A stretch of 64,000 bases of DNA, from contig NZ_BCMQ01000001.1 in NCBI RefSeq assembly GCF_001485415.1, positions 1 to 64,000 of the forward strand, written 5' to 3'. Every line of letters starts with the position of its first letter. Position 1 is the first letter of the stretch. Positions 53,201 through 62,856 of the stretch are shown one piece after another. This DNA comes from Myroides odoratimimus. GTDB lineage: Bacteria > Bacteroidota > Bacteroidia > Flavobacteriales > Flavobacteriaceae. The notes under the pieces are model-generated. The model saw only the letters and a program-made list of their open reading frames with translations, was not told the DNA's origin and did no database searches. The translations under genes and the position numbers were made by a program.

Positions 53201-56200
53201 TCTCTTCCGGCCAAATCGCATCAGGGTTAGTTTCTCCACCATTTGTTATTTTTAATGGTATCTCTACTTCATAGAAGTTCTCAATAACATCACTACCTAT
53301 ACGGATGAATGCTGCCATCTCATAATCTTGTAAACGTCTCGATGCGCCACCTTCTAAAGACTCTCCATGGATAAACATTCTCAGTTTTTTATACTGACGC
53401 ATGTCTACATTAAAGATCTTAAATACTCCTCTAGCATCATTCGAAAGTAAACCTGAAGGATAAGCATTTAAATCTTTTGGATATATCTTTAATGAAAGTG
53501 ATTGTTCATTCTGATTAATCAATGTATTATTCATATAAACCTGTTCTCTTCTTACTCCAGGAGGAGTTACGTAAGGAATAGGTTTACGATCATAATTATC
53601 TGTTAGATTCACAGAAGATACATCTATTCCTGTATTAGAGTATTTCTCATCATTAGTCCCTGAATTATCTTCTATGAGGTTTCTGTCATATCGCTTCCAA
53701 TCCGATCGAACTAAGTTTAAAGTTCCAAAACGAAGTGTTACTTGTTTCTCGAAACCTGTAAGATACATTCTCATAAACTTCATTGATCTCGTATCTTCTA
53801 TAGCTCCTACTTTTTTCCCTTTAGTATCAATTGGGATTTTGTACTGAATCCATCTTACATCAGATACAGATCCATCAGGTAACTGTACTTTAGTTTCTCT
53901 GACATCTGTAACATATTTATCACCTACTATAGTGTTAGGCTTCACTTTTACCTTATACTCAAAGTATGCATCAATAGTATTCATGGTATTATCCCCATCA
54001 ATATCTTCTGCATCAGGCTGATTATTTCCTGCTCTCCCACCGCCTGCTGGGCTATTATTTTCTAAACCATTATAATCTCTATAACGCTCTAATATTCCAC
54101 CTTGAGCATCTAAATAATGTACAAAGTTATCTGCTGCTGGATCACTAAATCCTGCAAAATCTTTAAAGAAAGCTCTTTCTTCTTCATCATTTAAACCATC
54201 AAGTCCAACGTCTTGTAACCTTCTATTCTCTGCATTATTATCAAATGCATAAACTAATGAAGGAGCTGAAGGTACTTTCCCCCAAACAGTATTAATCGTT
54301 GTTACTGCATTAGCTCCTGTATCAGGTAGTCCATTCTCATACTGCTTATGTCCATCTCTCAAAATATCTTCAGAGATAAAACCTAAGTTTAATCTAAGCT
54401 CTCCTGTATTCTGAACAGTTAATGCATCACCACTCTTTCCTACATACGGATCCATTACCCAAAACTCTACAAACTCAATATTCGCTTGTTCAAAGTTCGT
54501 AGTCGTTAAACCACGCATAATACCTGCCCAGTTTTTTCTAGGTGTTAAAGAGCGAGGGTTCGTTAGATAACTTCTATTAAAATTATAAGGTCCTCTCTCC
54601 TCTGGATAATAAGTCAAGTCTAGTGTATTAATCACTCGACTCTCTCCATAAGCAATATCTTTGTCAGGGAATAACTCTTCACTGTAAATCCTACGTGTTC
54701 TATTAGATGATAAATCATACTCACTTACCCCATCTGGTTTGCTCCCTACATAAAATGTTGGATCAATAGAATACCATGACATCTTAGATCTTCTATATCC
54801 ATCCTCTAGAGAATATGCTGGCAAAGCTACATCCACCTTATCTCTATCACTATCTATTTCATTCAATCCATGGAATCCTACTGGTACACTCGATAACTTC
54901 CATGAGAGAGGGGACTTAACATCAATAATAGATTGCATTCCTTCAAAATCATCAATGTAAGAAGTTGCTTCACCATTCATCTGATCTAATTTAGAGGAAC
55001 CTGGTTTTAAATAAGCAAATTCTCCTCTAAACGAAACTCTAGATTCTACATCTGTATCTATATTAGGTAACTTATTAACCATTCTAGTTAAGAAAGGTAC
55101 TTCAGTAGAATACTGTGCATTCAATCCCCAGATTGTATTATTCACAGCTTCTTGACCATAACTCGACTTATGAGTAAATGGACGTTCTGACATCTGTAAG
55201 AATGTACCTCCTAATATAAAGTCTTTGCTAAACTTATGTTCTACGTGCATTCCGAAGAAACGCTTAGTCTGCTGACCAAACATCGTATTATTCTCTACAG
55301 AAACTTCGATCGGTGTATTAGATGCTTGTAGTCCTGGATCTAATATCATCACTCGACCTCTACTGTAATCTACTGTATAATCTACTCCTTCTACTAATAC
55401 CCTACCTGCTGCTCTTACAATAACTGATCCTGGAGCGACATTAAATGATCCAATAGGAATACCTTCTCCCATTGAACTAGAGAATTTCCCTTTTAACTGG
55501 AATTTATTCTTCTCATTTTGGCTTCGTAGAGCTTCTGCTTTAGTAGTACGATACATACTTCTAAAGACATACTTTGATTGGTTTTTATTATATGAACTAG
55601 ATTCGTTATAATCTTCACTTAACTGATTAGCCGAAAGCTTTTTAAATAAGTGCTCTCCAAAAGGCTCAACAGTCGTAAAAATAATACGACCATACATTGG
55701 GTCTATCGTAATCCCATCAAATGTATTGCTGTTGTATTGGTTATTATTATTTCCGTATCCTCCACTGTTGCCATACCCTCCATTATTCCCGTATCCGCCG
55801 TTATTTCCAAAACCACCATTGTTTCCAAAGCCTCCATTATTACCGCCATATCCTCCATTACCACCATAGCCACCATTGTTATTATTACCATAACCATTAT
55901 TCATATTACCTGCATTAGTAGGATCAAACGTGTTTTGCATTCCTCCATTAGGCAAAAAGTCAAAGAAACCATCTCCCCCTTGCTGAGGGTCATTCGTATA
56001 ATTCAATCGGTCTAAATGGAATACTTTTAATAATGGTGTGCGCTCTACATCTGGAGGCAATGGCTTCCCATCCACAGAACTAATATAATTCAGTGGACTC
56101 GGATCTGTATAAAGAATATTGAATCTAAACTTATCTTGTGAGATATACATCGCATTCGGAATCTGATAGATATTCTTCATCATCAGTTTCCATACTGGCT

Positions 56201-57767
56201 GCCCTACTAAAGTAAAATTACTTTTTAATAGCTTCAGAATAAGCGATTGACTCTGTGGCACATCTGGGTTTGCCTCATCTACACCAGGAGGCAATACCGT
56301 CATACCTCCATCTGTACCAAACTCCCCCACTTGATATATCTTATCTCCAATAGAGTACTGGAACGCTACAGCAAGAACTTCATCATTAGAAAGTTTTTGT
56401 TGTAATGATATGTATCCTAACTGAGGATGGAATGTAAACTCATTGGCACTTAACTTACGTGCTCCCTCTAAACGTACAAAATCTCGTCCTTCTTGTACAG
56501 ATACATTAAATCCACTTGCACCTGATGTGTTTAATCGAATAGAGGAATTTAAATAATTACCCCCAATGTTTCCTGGGTCATATTGGTTATTCGCATTATC
56601 AGGATATGCATTAGGCACTCCATTGATAGTAAAGAAATCAGGCTCAGGCTTAGAAACAACATCTGCATTAGGTCTTCCTAATTTATTCTGTCCTTCTCCT
56701 AAATCCTGTATAGCTATAATATTACGTGCATTATTACCTGTTTGATTAACGCGTCCATATCGATTCGTTATCCATACTTCTACACGGGTAATTCTTACTC
56801 TACTTTTTATAAAAGGATATTTCTCTAAAGCCTCATCATAGTTATTTCTAAAATAATGAGATAAAAAGAAGTGTCTATCCTCATCATAATCTAACGCATC
56901 TAATTCGAACTCTTCTAATGTTCCTGCACCGTCAGCACGAATAGAAGTCGTCTGAGACTTCTGCTCTGAGAATACTCCTGTAATAGTGGTTCTACCGAAT
57001 TGTAATTCTGTCTTTACCCCAAATAAACTCTGTGCTCCTCTAACTAGCGAACCACTAATAGGCATACTTACATTACCTACTTCTACTTTACGTACGATAT
57101 CATCTTCGTCTGGTGCGAAAGATAATTTCATCATATTCTGGAAGTCAAAAGTAGCCTGGGTATCATAATTAATATTCACAGCTAGTCTAGTACCTACCAT
57201 TCCTTGTAATCCCATACTAATGCGTTGATTAAAATCAAACGCCATATTCTTACGATTACGCGTAGATACTACAGGGTTATCTTGTTTACTATAACGAACT
57301 CCCATATCAAACTCTACAGATCCTGTAGGTTTAACATCAATAGTATTCGATCCAAAAATAGTACTGAACAACTTCGAATTCACATAATAACGTGGTAACA
57401 TATCACGCTTGATCTCTTCGTTCTCCTCACGTCCATGCATTACATTAAATCGCTGCTGAAAATACTTACGCAACTCTGCACGCATAATAAGCTCTTCAAA
57501 CTCTTTACGAGTTAATACAAGAGGATAATTGACATTAAATCCGTCAAAGGTTTTAGTAAAGTAGTAACTATCCGTTAAAGGATCATAGGAGTATGCTTCC
57601 TTAATAAGATTAGGATCAGGTATGACAATTTTCCCAATATCATATTGAGTTTGTAAACTATCAGCTACTTGTTCATCTGGATCTTGAGCATACATCCCTT
57701 GTACGCTCAAAAAAAGAACAACTAGCCAAAAAAAAATTGACTTTGATATAGGAAATTGCCCCCTCAA
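50268..57767 (-). CDS. sprA: T9SS translocon / gliding motility protein SprA
   Basis: 2,499 residues, slightly longer than the F. johnsoniae protein (about 2,400). SprA is the giant 36-strand barrel that forms the outer membrane pore of the type IX secretion system. A signal peptide (about 1-27, ending MYAQ) is followed by DPDEQVADSLQTQYDIGKIV and, throughout, SprA-family modules such as PGLQASNTPIEVSVENNTMF and NNTIWGLNAQYSTEVPFLTR; the last residues (GFTMRYNFGN) fit a barrel end. Residues about 617-683 are a Gly/Asn/Tyr repeat insert. The start is a TTG at 57767, 3 bp after the ruvA stop; no ATG occurs before residue 25, which lies inside the signal peptide. Probably on the ruvA transcript. 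Confidence 0.95.
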   Translation of the reverse strand: MRGQFPISKSIFFWLVVLFLSVQGMYAQDPDEQVADSLQTQYDIGKIVIPDPNLIKEAYSYDPLTDSYYFTKTFDGFNVNYPLVLTRKEFEELIMRAELRKYFQQRFNVMHGREENEEIKRDMLPRYYVNSKLFSTIFGSNTIDVKPTGSVEFDMGVRYSKQDNPVVSTRNRKNMAFDFNQRISMGLQGMVGTRLAVNINYDTQATFDFQNMMKLSFAPDEDDIVRKVEVGNVSMPISGSLVRGAQSLFGVKTELQFGRTTITGVFSEQKSQTTSIRADGAGTLEEFELDALDYDEDRHFFLSHYFRNNYDEALEKYPFIKSRVRITRVEVWITNRYGRVNQTGNNARNIIAIQDLGEGQNKLGRPNADVVSKPEPDFFTINGVPNAYPDNANNQYDPGNIGGNYLNSSIRLNTSGASGFNVSVQEGRDFVRLEGARKLSANEFTFHPQLGYISLQQKLSNDEVLAVAFQYSIGDKIYQVGEFGTDGGMTVLPPGVDEANPDVPQSQSLILKLLKSNFTLVGQPVWKLMMKNIYQIPNAMYISQDKFRFNILYTDPSPLNYISSVDGKPLPPDVERTPLLKVFHLDRLNYTNDPQQGGDGFFDFLPNGGMQNTFDPTNAGNMNNGYGNNNNGGYGGNGGYGGNNGGFGNNGGFGNNGGYGNNGGYGNSGGYGNNNNQYNSNTFDGITIDPMYGRIIFTTVEPFGEHLFKKLSANQLSEDYNESSSYNKNQSKYVFRSMYRTTKAEALRSQNEKNKFQLKGKFSSSMGEGIPIGSFNVAPGSVIVRAAGRVLVEGVDYTVDYSRGRVMILDPGLQASNTPIEVSVENNTMFGQQTKRFFGMHVEHKFSKDFILGGTFLQMSERPFTHKSSYGQEAVNNTIWGLNAQYSTEVPFLTRMVNKLPNIDTDVESRVSFRGEFAYLKPGSSKLDQMNGEATSYIDDFEGMQSIIDVKSPLSWKLSSVPVGFHGLNEIDSDRDKVDVALPAYSLEDGYRRSKMSWYSIDPTFYVGSKPDGVSEYDLSSNRTRRIYSEELFPDKDIAYGESRVINTLDLTYYPEERGPYNFNRSYLTNPRSLTPRKNWAGIMRGLTTTNFEQANIEFVEFWVMDPYVGKSGDALTVQNTGELRLNLGFISEDILRDGHKQYENGLPDTGANAVTTINTVWGKVPSAPSLVYAFDNNAENRRLQDVGLDGLNDEEERAFFKDFAGFSDPAADNFVHYLDAQGGILERYRDYNGLENNSPAGGGRAGNNQPDAEDIDGDNTMNTIDAYFEYKVKVKPNTIVGDKYVTDVRETKVQLPDGSVSDVRWIQYKIPIDTKGKKVGAIEDTRSMKFMRMYLTGFEKQVTLRFGTLNLVRSDWKRYDRNLIEDNSGTNDEKYSNTGIDVSSVNLTDNYDRKPIPYVTPPGVRREQVYMNNTLINQNEQSLSLKIYPKDLNAYPSGLLSNDARGVFKIFNVDMRQYKKLRMFIHGESLEGGASRRLQDYEMAAFIRIGSDVIENFYEVEIPLKITNGGETNPDAIWPEENELNLPIDLLAKLKVMKMGEVSRPGFDSSKIFYVNEEELNPSAGDKPNKVRLGIKGNPNFGKVRMMMIGIRNISPGAEALSGEFWFDELRMSDMDNKGGWAATATVDANIADFANISLTGMKSTIGFGGLEQGPHDRSREDRKSYSVMTNVNLGQLLPKRWGITLPFNYAISEEFITPEYDPMNPDLKLSYIKSGAKTSAEAEEAEKRAMDYTKRKSINFIGVNKQRGPEQKNRIYDIENITVSHSYNEVRHHDFEIESMLEQQVRSSLDYTYAFETKSVEPFKNIGFMKGQYWGLLRDFNFNYLPTNISFSSNIMRQYNRQEFRLIDVEGIGLDPLYRRNYFFNYNFGFNFDLTKSLRLSYIGGSNNIVRNYYDSVNGIVDNTNTIWDDYFNIGEPNQFTQQLTVNYELPFSKIPVLSFIRSNYAYTGSFNWQRASDAYSNIDIDGINYSLGNTIQNARTQRLNTTLGMETLYRYLGLVKSSDRRRTPSKAKKATIVPGQKVVQAKEDTKKKDKKEKGEPSAFGTATKDLLIGVLTSVKNIQINYSENSGTMLPGFLPTVGFFGTSKPDLGFVFGNQADIRYDAARKGYLTDYPEMNQPYTTISNKTLNLNASISLIPDLTIDLYAERMKSDNYSEQFVVENNEYIGQAPYSYGNFSMSTVMLSTAFSSSDLMSSATFDRMLDNRIIVANRLAVERGIDITNPANLDREGFPIGYSKGSQSVLLPSFVAAYTGKDANKVSTGLFKGMPLPNWNLKYRGLMRIGWFKDNFKNFSINHGYRASYTLGSYSYNTEYYKAPNEVNKYGNYPSEYVVNNATLFEQFNPLIRFEVETKSSIRMSLEMRKDRMLSLSFDNNLLTETNGNDFVLGLGYRVKDVGFNSMYANNGMGGRIASDINIKADFTLTKRETVVRYLDYGNSQTGGGQNMWSLKLSADYMLSKNLTALFFYDHSFSKAVISTMYPITNIRAGFTMRYNFGN
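55721..55915 (-). repeat. Imperfect 18-bp repeats inside sprA
   Basis: Roughly ten imperfect copies of a unit coding G-G-(Y/F)-G-N-N (18 bp) plus Asn-rich ends. The unit length is a multiple of three, so copy number may vary without breaking the frame. It accounts for two spurious reading frames on the other strand. Confidence 0.85.
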
Positions 57768-57770
57768 AAT

Positions 57771-58352
57771 TTATAAGTTTTTTAAAGCTTGCTTAATGAT
57801 GAATTCAACAGATGCATCAGGTGTTTGCTTCATAATCTTATCAACAACTTTCTCAGCTGATTTACGTACAAAACCTAATACCTCTAAAGCTGATAACGCT
57901 TCATCTGCATTTGTATTGTTAATAACAGGAGAAACTTCATCAATATTATACAATTTTATTACCTTTTCTTGTAAGTCAAGTATAACACGCTGAGCAGTTT
58001 TAGCACCAATCCCTTTTACAGACTGGATTGTTTTTACATCAGCAGAAGCAATAGCTTGTAGAAGCTCTTTAGGAGCAATAGATGAAAGCATATTACGCGC
58101 AGTATTACCACCAATACCAGAAACTGATATCAATAGTTTAAATAATTCACGTTCTATTTTATCTATAAAACCGAACAGAGTATGTCCGTCTTCTTTTATT
58201 TGTAGGTAAGTATATAATCTCAAATTTTCTGAGGAACCAATTTGAGAAAAAGTATGCAGGGAAATATGGATAAGATATCCTACTCCCCCGCAATCTATTA
58301 CCACTTCTGTGGCTGTTTTTTCTACTAGGCGTCCTTGAATATGTGCTATCAT
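57771..58352 (-). CDS. ruvA: Holliday junction branch migration protein RuvA
   Basis: 193 residues. An N-terminal OB fold (MIAHIQGRLVEKTATEVVID, GVGYLIHIS) is followed by two helix-hairpin-helix motifs (LISVSGIGGNTARNML and IQSVKGIGAKTAQRVILDL) and a C-terminal domain III (about 145-193) that contacts RuvB. RuvA tetramers hold Holliday junctions; ruvB lies about 3.4 kb away on the same strand. Followed after 3 bp by sprA. Confidence 0.96.
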   Translation of the reverse strand: MIAHIQGRLVEKTATEVVIDCGGVGYLIHISLHTFSQIGSSENLRLYTYLQIKEDGHTLFGFIDKIERELFKLLISVSGIGGNTARNMLSSIAPKELLQAIASADVKTIQSVKGIGAKTAQRVILDLQEKVIKLYNIDEVSPVINNTNADEALSALEVLGFVRKSAEKVVDKIMKQTPDASVEFIIKQALKNL

Positions 58353-58372
58353 TATTATATCAAATTTTACTT

Positions 58373-58380
58373 CAAAAATA
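58373..58380 (-). promoter_or_regulatory. ruvA-sprA -7 box
   Basis: TATTTTTG on the minus strand, 20 bp before the ruvA ATG. A TTTG at 58409-58406 is 25 bp away, wider than usual. Confidence 0.45.
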
Positions 58381-58447
58381 ACAATAAATATTAACTATCT
58401 ACTAACAAATAACTAATCGCACAACTACTATTCAGAGTACCAGTATA

Positions 58448-60727
58448 TTATTTCTTTTTGCGATTCTCGCGTACTTGAGCATCTACTACAGCTACAGCTG
58501 TCATATTAACCATCTCATCAACACTAGCACCTAGTTGGAATACGTGAACAGCTTTATCTAAACCTAAAATAATAGGACCAATAGAAGTCGCTTTATTCAA
58601 TTCTTTCAACATTTTATAAGTGATATTAGCAGAATCTAGGTTAGGAAAAATAAGTGTATTTACTTTCTTATCTACTAACTTAGAAAAAGGGAATTTCTTC
58701 TTCAACATTTCACTATTTAAAGCGAAGTCGATCTGAATTTCACCATCTACAATCATCTCTGGATGTTGATCATGTAAGATACTAACTGCCTCTTTCATTT
58801 TTGTTGGAGAAGCATTAGGTGCAGACCCAAAGTTAGCATATGATAACATTGCAACAACAGGTTCCATACCGAACATACGTACAGTCTTCTCTGTCATCAC
58901 GGCTATTTTAGCTAAATCTTCAGCTGTAGGATCAGGGTTAATAGCAGTATCTGCTAAGAACATTGGTCCTCTCTTCGTCATCATTAAGTTCGTTGTAGCT
59001 ACTCTGCTTACACCTTGCGCACGAGGTATTAATTCTAAGATAGGTTTAACTACATTAGGATAACTACGAGAATATCCTGTCAACATAGCATCTGCCTGCC
59101 CTTCATTCACTAACATAGATGCAAAGTAGTTTCTTTCTAACATTAGTTTACCTGCATCGTATAAAGTAACTCCTTTGCGCTTTCTAGTTGCCCAATAAGC
59201 ATTAGCAAAAGCAGCTCTTCTTTCTTTTTGCTCATCAGACTTAGGATCAATAATTTCTACATCATCATTAAACTCTATTTCTTTCTTAAGCTCTTGAATA
59301 GTTTCTTTATCTCCTAATAAGATTGGAGTCACCATTCCTTCTTCATAAGCAATCTGAGCAGCTTTTAATACATCTAAATGGTCAGCTTCAGCATATACCA
59401 CACGTTTTGGTTCAGTCTTAGCACGGTTGATTAACATACGTACTAATTTATTATCTGACCCCATTCTTTCTTCTAAAGAAGATTTATATTCTTCCCAATC
59501 TGTAATTGGAGCAAGTGCTATTCCACTTTCCATTGCTGCTTTAGCAACTGCAGGAGGAACAACAGATATCAATCTAGGGTCAAATGGTTTTGGGATAATA
59601 TATTCTCTACCGAAAGTAAACTTAGTCTCTCCGTAAGCAATATTTACTTGCTCTGGCACTGGCTCTTTAGCTAACTTAGCCAAAGCTACTACAGCAGCCA
59701 TCTTCATTTCTTCGTTAATCTTAGTAGCACGTACGTCTAATGCCCCTCTAAAGATATAAGGGAAACCTAATACGTTATTAACTTGGTTAGGGAAGTCAGA
59801 ACGACCAGTAGCCATAATAACATCCTTACGTGTAGAAGTTGCAAGGTTATAGTCGATTTCAGGTCTTGGATTAGCCATCGCAAACACGATTGGGTTATCT
59901 GCCATCCCTAAAAGCATTTCTGGTTTTAATACATCCGCAGTAGACAATCCGATAAATACATCAGTCCCTTTTAAAGCATCTGCTAAAGAGATATCACTAT
60001 CAACAGCAAACTCTCTTTGTAAATCTGAAATACGTGTATCGTCTTTCTTTAAAACACCTTTACTGTTAAACATTTTTATATTCTCTTGTTTAACACCAAA
60101 AGCTACATACAACTTAGCACATGCGATAGCAGCTGAACCTGCACCAGAAACTACCATCGTAATTTCTTCCATTTTCTTACCAGCTAACTCTACTGCATTT
60201 AGCAAAGCTGCTGCTGAGATAATAGCAGTACCATGCTGGTCATCGTGCATTACAGGAATATCTAACTCTTCTTTCAATCTTCTTTCGATTTCAAAAGATT
60301 CTGGAGCTTTGATATCTTCTAAGTTAATTCCTCCGAAAGTTGGAGAAATGTTTTTTACAGTTTCGATAAACTTATCTACATCAGTAGTATCTACTTCAAT
60401 GTCAAAAACATCAATATCTGCAAAAATCTTAAACAGCAACCCTTTTCCTTCCATTACTGGCTTAGATGCTTCAGCTCCGATATCTCCAAGTCCTAGTACT
60501 GCAGTACCGTTAGAGATAACAGCAACTAAATTTCCTTTTGCTGTATATTTATATACATTATTTACATCGCTTGCAATTTCCAGACAAGGCTCTGCTACAC
60601 CTGGTGAATATGCTAAGGCTAAGTCTCTTTGTGATGAATACTTCTTCGTAGGAACAACTTGTATCTTACCAGGCGTTGGTTCAGCATGGTATTTAAGTGC
60701 TTCTCTACGTAAACTATCTTTATTCAT
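58448..60727 (-). CDS. maeB: NADP-dependent malic enzyme with phosphotransacetylase-like domain
   Basis: 759 residues, standard MaeB length. The N-terminal malic enzyme domain (about 1-425) has YSPGVAEPCLEIA, GNLVAVISNGTAVLGLGDIG and VVSGAGSAAIACAKLYVA (dinucleotide binding). The C-terminal phosphate acetyl/butyryltransferase-like domain (about 430-759), with TPILLGDKETIQELKKEIEF, is regulatory rather than catalytic in known MaeB. It converts malate to pyruvate with NADPH. Own -7 box. Confidence 0.96.
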   Translation of the reverse strand: MNKDSLRREALKYHAEPTPGKIQVVPTKKYSSQRDLALAYSPGVAEPCLEIASDVNNVYKYTAKGNLVAVISNGTAVLGLGDIGAEASKPVMEGKGLLFKIFADIDVFDIEVDTTDVDKFIETVKNISPTFGGINLEDIKAPESFEIERRLKEELDIPVMHDDQHGTAIISAAALLNAVELAGKKMEEITMVVSGAGSAAIACAKLYVAFGVKQENIKMFNSKGVLKKDDTRISDLQREFAVDSDISLADALKGTDVFIGLSTADVLKPEMLLGMADNPIVFAMANPRPEIDYNLATSTRKDVIMATGRSDFPNQVNNVLGFPYIFRGALDVRATKINEEMKMAAVVALAKLAKEPVPEQVNIAYGETKFTFGREYIIPKPFDPRLISVVPPAVAKAAMESGIALAPITDWEEYKSSLEERMGSDNKLVRMLINRAKTEPKRVVYAEADHLDVLKAAQIAYEEGMVTPILLGDKETIQELKKEIEFNDDVEIIDPKSDEQKERRAAFANAYWATRKRKGVTLYDAGKLMLERNYFASMLVNEGQADAMLTGYSRSYPNVVKPILELIPRAQGVSRVATTNLMMTKRGPMFLADTAINPDPTAEDLAKIAVMTEKTVRMFGMEPVVAMLSYANFGSAPNASPTKMKEAVSILHDQHPEMIVDGEIQIDFALNSEMLKKKFPFSKLVDKKVNTLIFPNLDSANITYKMLKELNKATSIGPIILGLDKAVHVFQLGASVDEMVNMTAVAVVDAQVRENRKKK

Positions 60728-60750
60728 ATATTTACATTTAACGTGATGAA

Positions 60751-60758
60751 CAAAGATA
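60751..60758 (-). promoter_or_regulatory. maeB -7 box
   Basis: TATCTTTG on the minus strand, 23 bp before the maeB ATG. Confidence 0.5.
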
Positions 60759-60791
60759 ACCTTTTTGTAATATAATTCGGATTTACGAAAT

Positions 60792-61718
60792 TCACTCCCC
60801 TAAAAATTGCATATTTCGCAACAAGCCCTCATATTTCGTCCTTTTAATTGCGGATTTTTTAAAAATTTCATTAAAAGTCTCCTTCGTAAGTTCTTTCCAT
60901 TCGTGCTTTGAATACTCTATTAACGCATTATTAGGAATAAATCTTTGCTCTTTATGGGGAGATGCAAAGCGATTCCACGGACAAACATCTTGACACACAT
61001 CGCAACCAAACATCCAATTATCTAATTTCCCACTAAAGTCGGTTGGAATATCATCTTTCAATTCTATGGTGAGATATGAAATACATTTACTCCCGTTTAC
61101 AATATGAGGACTTTCAATAGCTTCTGTAGGACAAGCATCTATACATTTAGTACACGTTCCACAATGATCAGTAGTAGGGCCGTCTTCTTCTAATTCTAAA
61201 TCAATTATTAATTCAGCAATAAAAAAGAAAGAACCGCTTTTTCTATTAATCAAATTGTTATTCTTACCGACCCATCCCAAGCCAGCCTTAGCTGCCCAAG
61301 CTTTATCTAAGACTGGTGCAGAATCAACAAATACACGTCCATCTACAGCCCCTATTTCACTTTCTATAAAGTACAGAAGCTCTTTCAGCTTATCTTTTAT
61401 CACATGGTGATAATCCTCTCCATAAGCATACTTAGATATTTTATAACTATCACTAATTTGTCTTTCTTCTGGGTAGTAATTTAAAGTTAATGACACAACG
61501 CTTTTCGCTCCTTCTACAAGTAATCTAGGATCAAGGCGTTTATCAAAATGATTCTCCATATAAGACATCTGCCCATGCATTTGTTTATTCAACCACTGCT
61601 CTAAACGAGGAGCCTCAACTTCTAAGAAATCCGCTTTAGAAATACCACAAGACGAAAAGCCAAGGCGTTTGGCCTCGGCTTTTATAATATTAGAATATTT
61701 ACTTTTATTTTCAATCAT
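60792..61718 (-). CDS. queG: Epoxyqueuosine reductase
   Basis: 308 residues. It reduces epoxyqueuosine to queuosine in tRNA, using cobalamin and two 4Fe-4S clusters. Cluster ligands: [12 protein letters not shown] (Cys186, 189, 192, 196) and [10 protein letters not shown] (Cys239, 242, 246) with Cys212. The upstream domain contains [16 protein letters not shown] and [20 protein letters not shown], family hallmarks. The HEAT-repeat tail of longer QueG proteins is absent, as often in Bacteroidota. It lies 19 bp after ruvB and is probably co-transcribed. Confidence 0.95.
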   Translation of the reverse strand: MIENKSKYSNIIKAEAKRLGFSSCGISKADFLEVEAPRLEQWLNKQMHGQMSYMENHFDKRLDPRLLVEGAKSVVSLTLNYYPEERQISDSYKISKYAYGEDYHHVIKDKLKELLYFIESEIGAVDGRVFVDSAPVLDKAWAAKAGLGWVGKNNNLINRKSGSFFFIAELIIDLELEEDGPTTDHCGTCTKCIDACPTEAIESPHIVNGSKCISYLTIELKDDIPTDFSGKLDNWMFGCDVCQDVCPWNRFASPHKEQRFIPNNALIEYSKHEWKELTKETFNEIFKKSAIKRTKYEGLLRNMQFLGE

Positions 61719-61737
61719 TTAATCACTTCTATGACCA

Positions 61738-62766
61738 CTATATATCAAAAAGCCCACCTTGTGGATGAATTCTTTCTCTACCTAAGTGTTTATAAGCTTT
61801 GTCAGTTACCTCACGCCCTCTTGGAGTTCGAACAATAAAACCTTCTTGAATTAAATAAGGCTCATAAACTTCCTCTATTGTTTCACCATTCTCAGAAACA
61901 GCAGTCGCTAAGGTAGATAATCCTACTGGTCCTCCCTTAAACTTATCAATAATCGTACTCAATATCTTATTATCCATTTCATCTAATCCAAAAGAATCTA
62001 CATTCAATGAATTTAAGGCGTATTTAGAAATCTCGATATCAATATCACCATTCCCTTTTATCTGTGCGAAATCACGTACACGTCTCAACAATGCGTTTGC
62101 AATACGAGGTGTTCCTCTACTTCTTCCCGCTATTTCTATAGCAGCTTCTAGATCAATATGAACACCTAATATAGAAGCACTACGTTCAATAATAGTGGCT
62201 AATAGTTCCTTATTGTAATACTGAAGGCGACTTTGAATACCAAAACGAGCACGCATTGGTGAAGTCAATAAACCAGAACGAGTTGTCGCACCTACTAATG
62301 TAAACGGATTTAAATGAATCTGAACCGTACGTGCATTCGGACCAGACTCTATCATAATATCAATCTTAAAGTCCTCCATAGCAGAATACAAATACTCTTC
62401 TACTATAGGGCTTAAACGATGAATCTCATCAATAAATAAAACATCACGTTCCTCAAGATTAGTTAATAATCCAGCTAAATCACCTGGTTTATCTAAAACT
62501 GGTCCGGAAGTGATCTTAATTCCCACATCAAGTTCATTAGCTAAAATATTAGCTAATGTAGTCTTACCAAGTCCTGGAGGTCCATGAAACAAAGTATGAT
62601 CTAAAGCTTCTCCCCTTTGATTAGCAGCTTCAACGAAAATCTTCAAATTCTCTAATACCTGATCTTGCCCAGCAAAATCATCAAAAGACAGCGGGCGTAA
62701 CTTCTTCTCAACATCTAATTCATCAGAAGAAAAGTGCTTATTAGTTGGGTTTAAATTCTCATTCAT
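61738..62766 (-). CDS. ruvB: Holliday junction DNA helicase RuvB
   Basis: 342 residues from ATG 62766. AAA+ motor for branch migration: Walker A GPPGLGKT (62-69), Walker B FIDEIHR (111-117), sensor/arginine region GATTRSGLL (159-167), and a C-terminal winged-helix domain with [10 protein letters not shown] and [17 protein letters not shown]. The N terminus MNENLNPTN fits the flavobacterial family form, which supports this start over an upstream TTG at 62784. The -7 box lies only 4 nt before the ATG. Confidence 0.97.
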   Translation of the reverse strand: MNENLNPTNKHFSSDELDVEKKLRPLSFDDFAGQDQVLENLKIFVEAANQRGEALDHTLFHGPPGLGKTTLANILANELDVGIKITSGPVLDKPGDLAGLLTNLEERDVLFIDEIHRLSPIVEEYLYSAMEDFKIDIMIESGPNARTVQIHLNPFTLVGATTRSGLLTSPMRARFGIQSRLQYYNKELLATIIERSASILGVHIDLEAAIEIAGRSRGTPRIANALLRRVRDFAQIKGNGDIDIEISKYALNSLNVDSFGLDEMDNKILSTIIDKFKGGPVGLSTLATAVSENGETIEEVYEPYLIQEGFIVRTPRGREVTDKAYKHLGRERIHPQGGLFDI

Positions 62767-62770
62767 AGTA

Positions 62771-62778
62771 CAAATATA
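62771..62778 (-). promoter_or_regulatory. ruvB -7 box abutting the start codon
   Basis: TATATTTG on the minus strand, then 4 nt and the ATG. Transcription from it would begin at about the start codon. The -33 region is poor (GTG where TTG is expected), so this call is weaker than for murI. Confidence 0.4.
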
Positions 62779-62804
62779 ATTCAAATATCAGAGTCTACAC
62801 TAAC

Positions 62805-62834
62805 AAAAAAAGTCATCCTTTCGGATGACTTTTT
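62805..62834 (-). terminator. Terminator of coxA
   Basis: AAAAAGTCATCC (62807-62818) and GGATGACTTTTT (62823-62834) with loop TTTC. On the minus strand a T run follows. Confidence 0.85.
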
Positions 62835-62856
62835 AATATCTATAAGAAATATAATC

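Noticed and set aside
55650..56015. Frames opposite the sprA repeat block
   Set aside because: Low-complexity shadows of the Gly/Asn repeat; no independent evidence.
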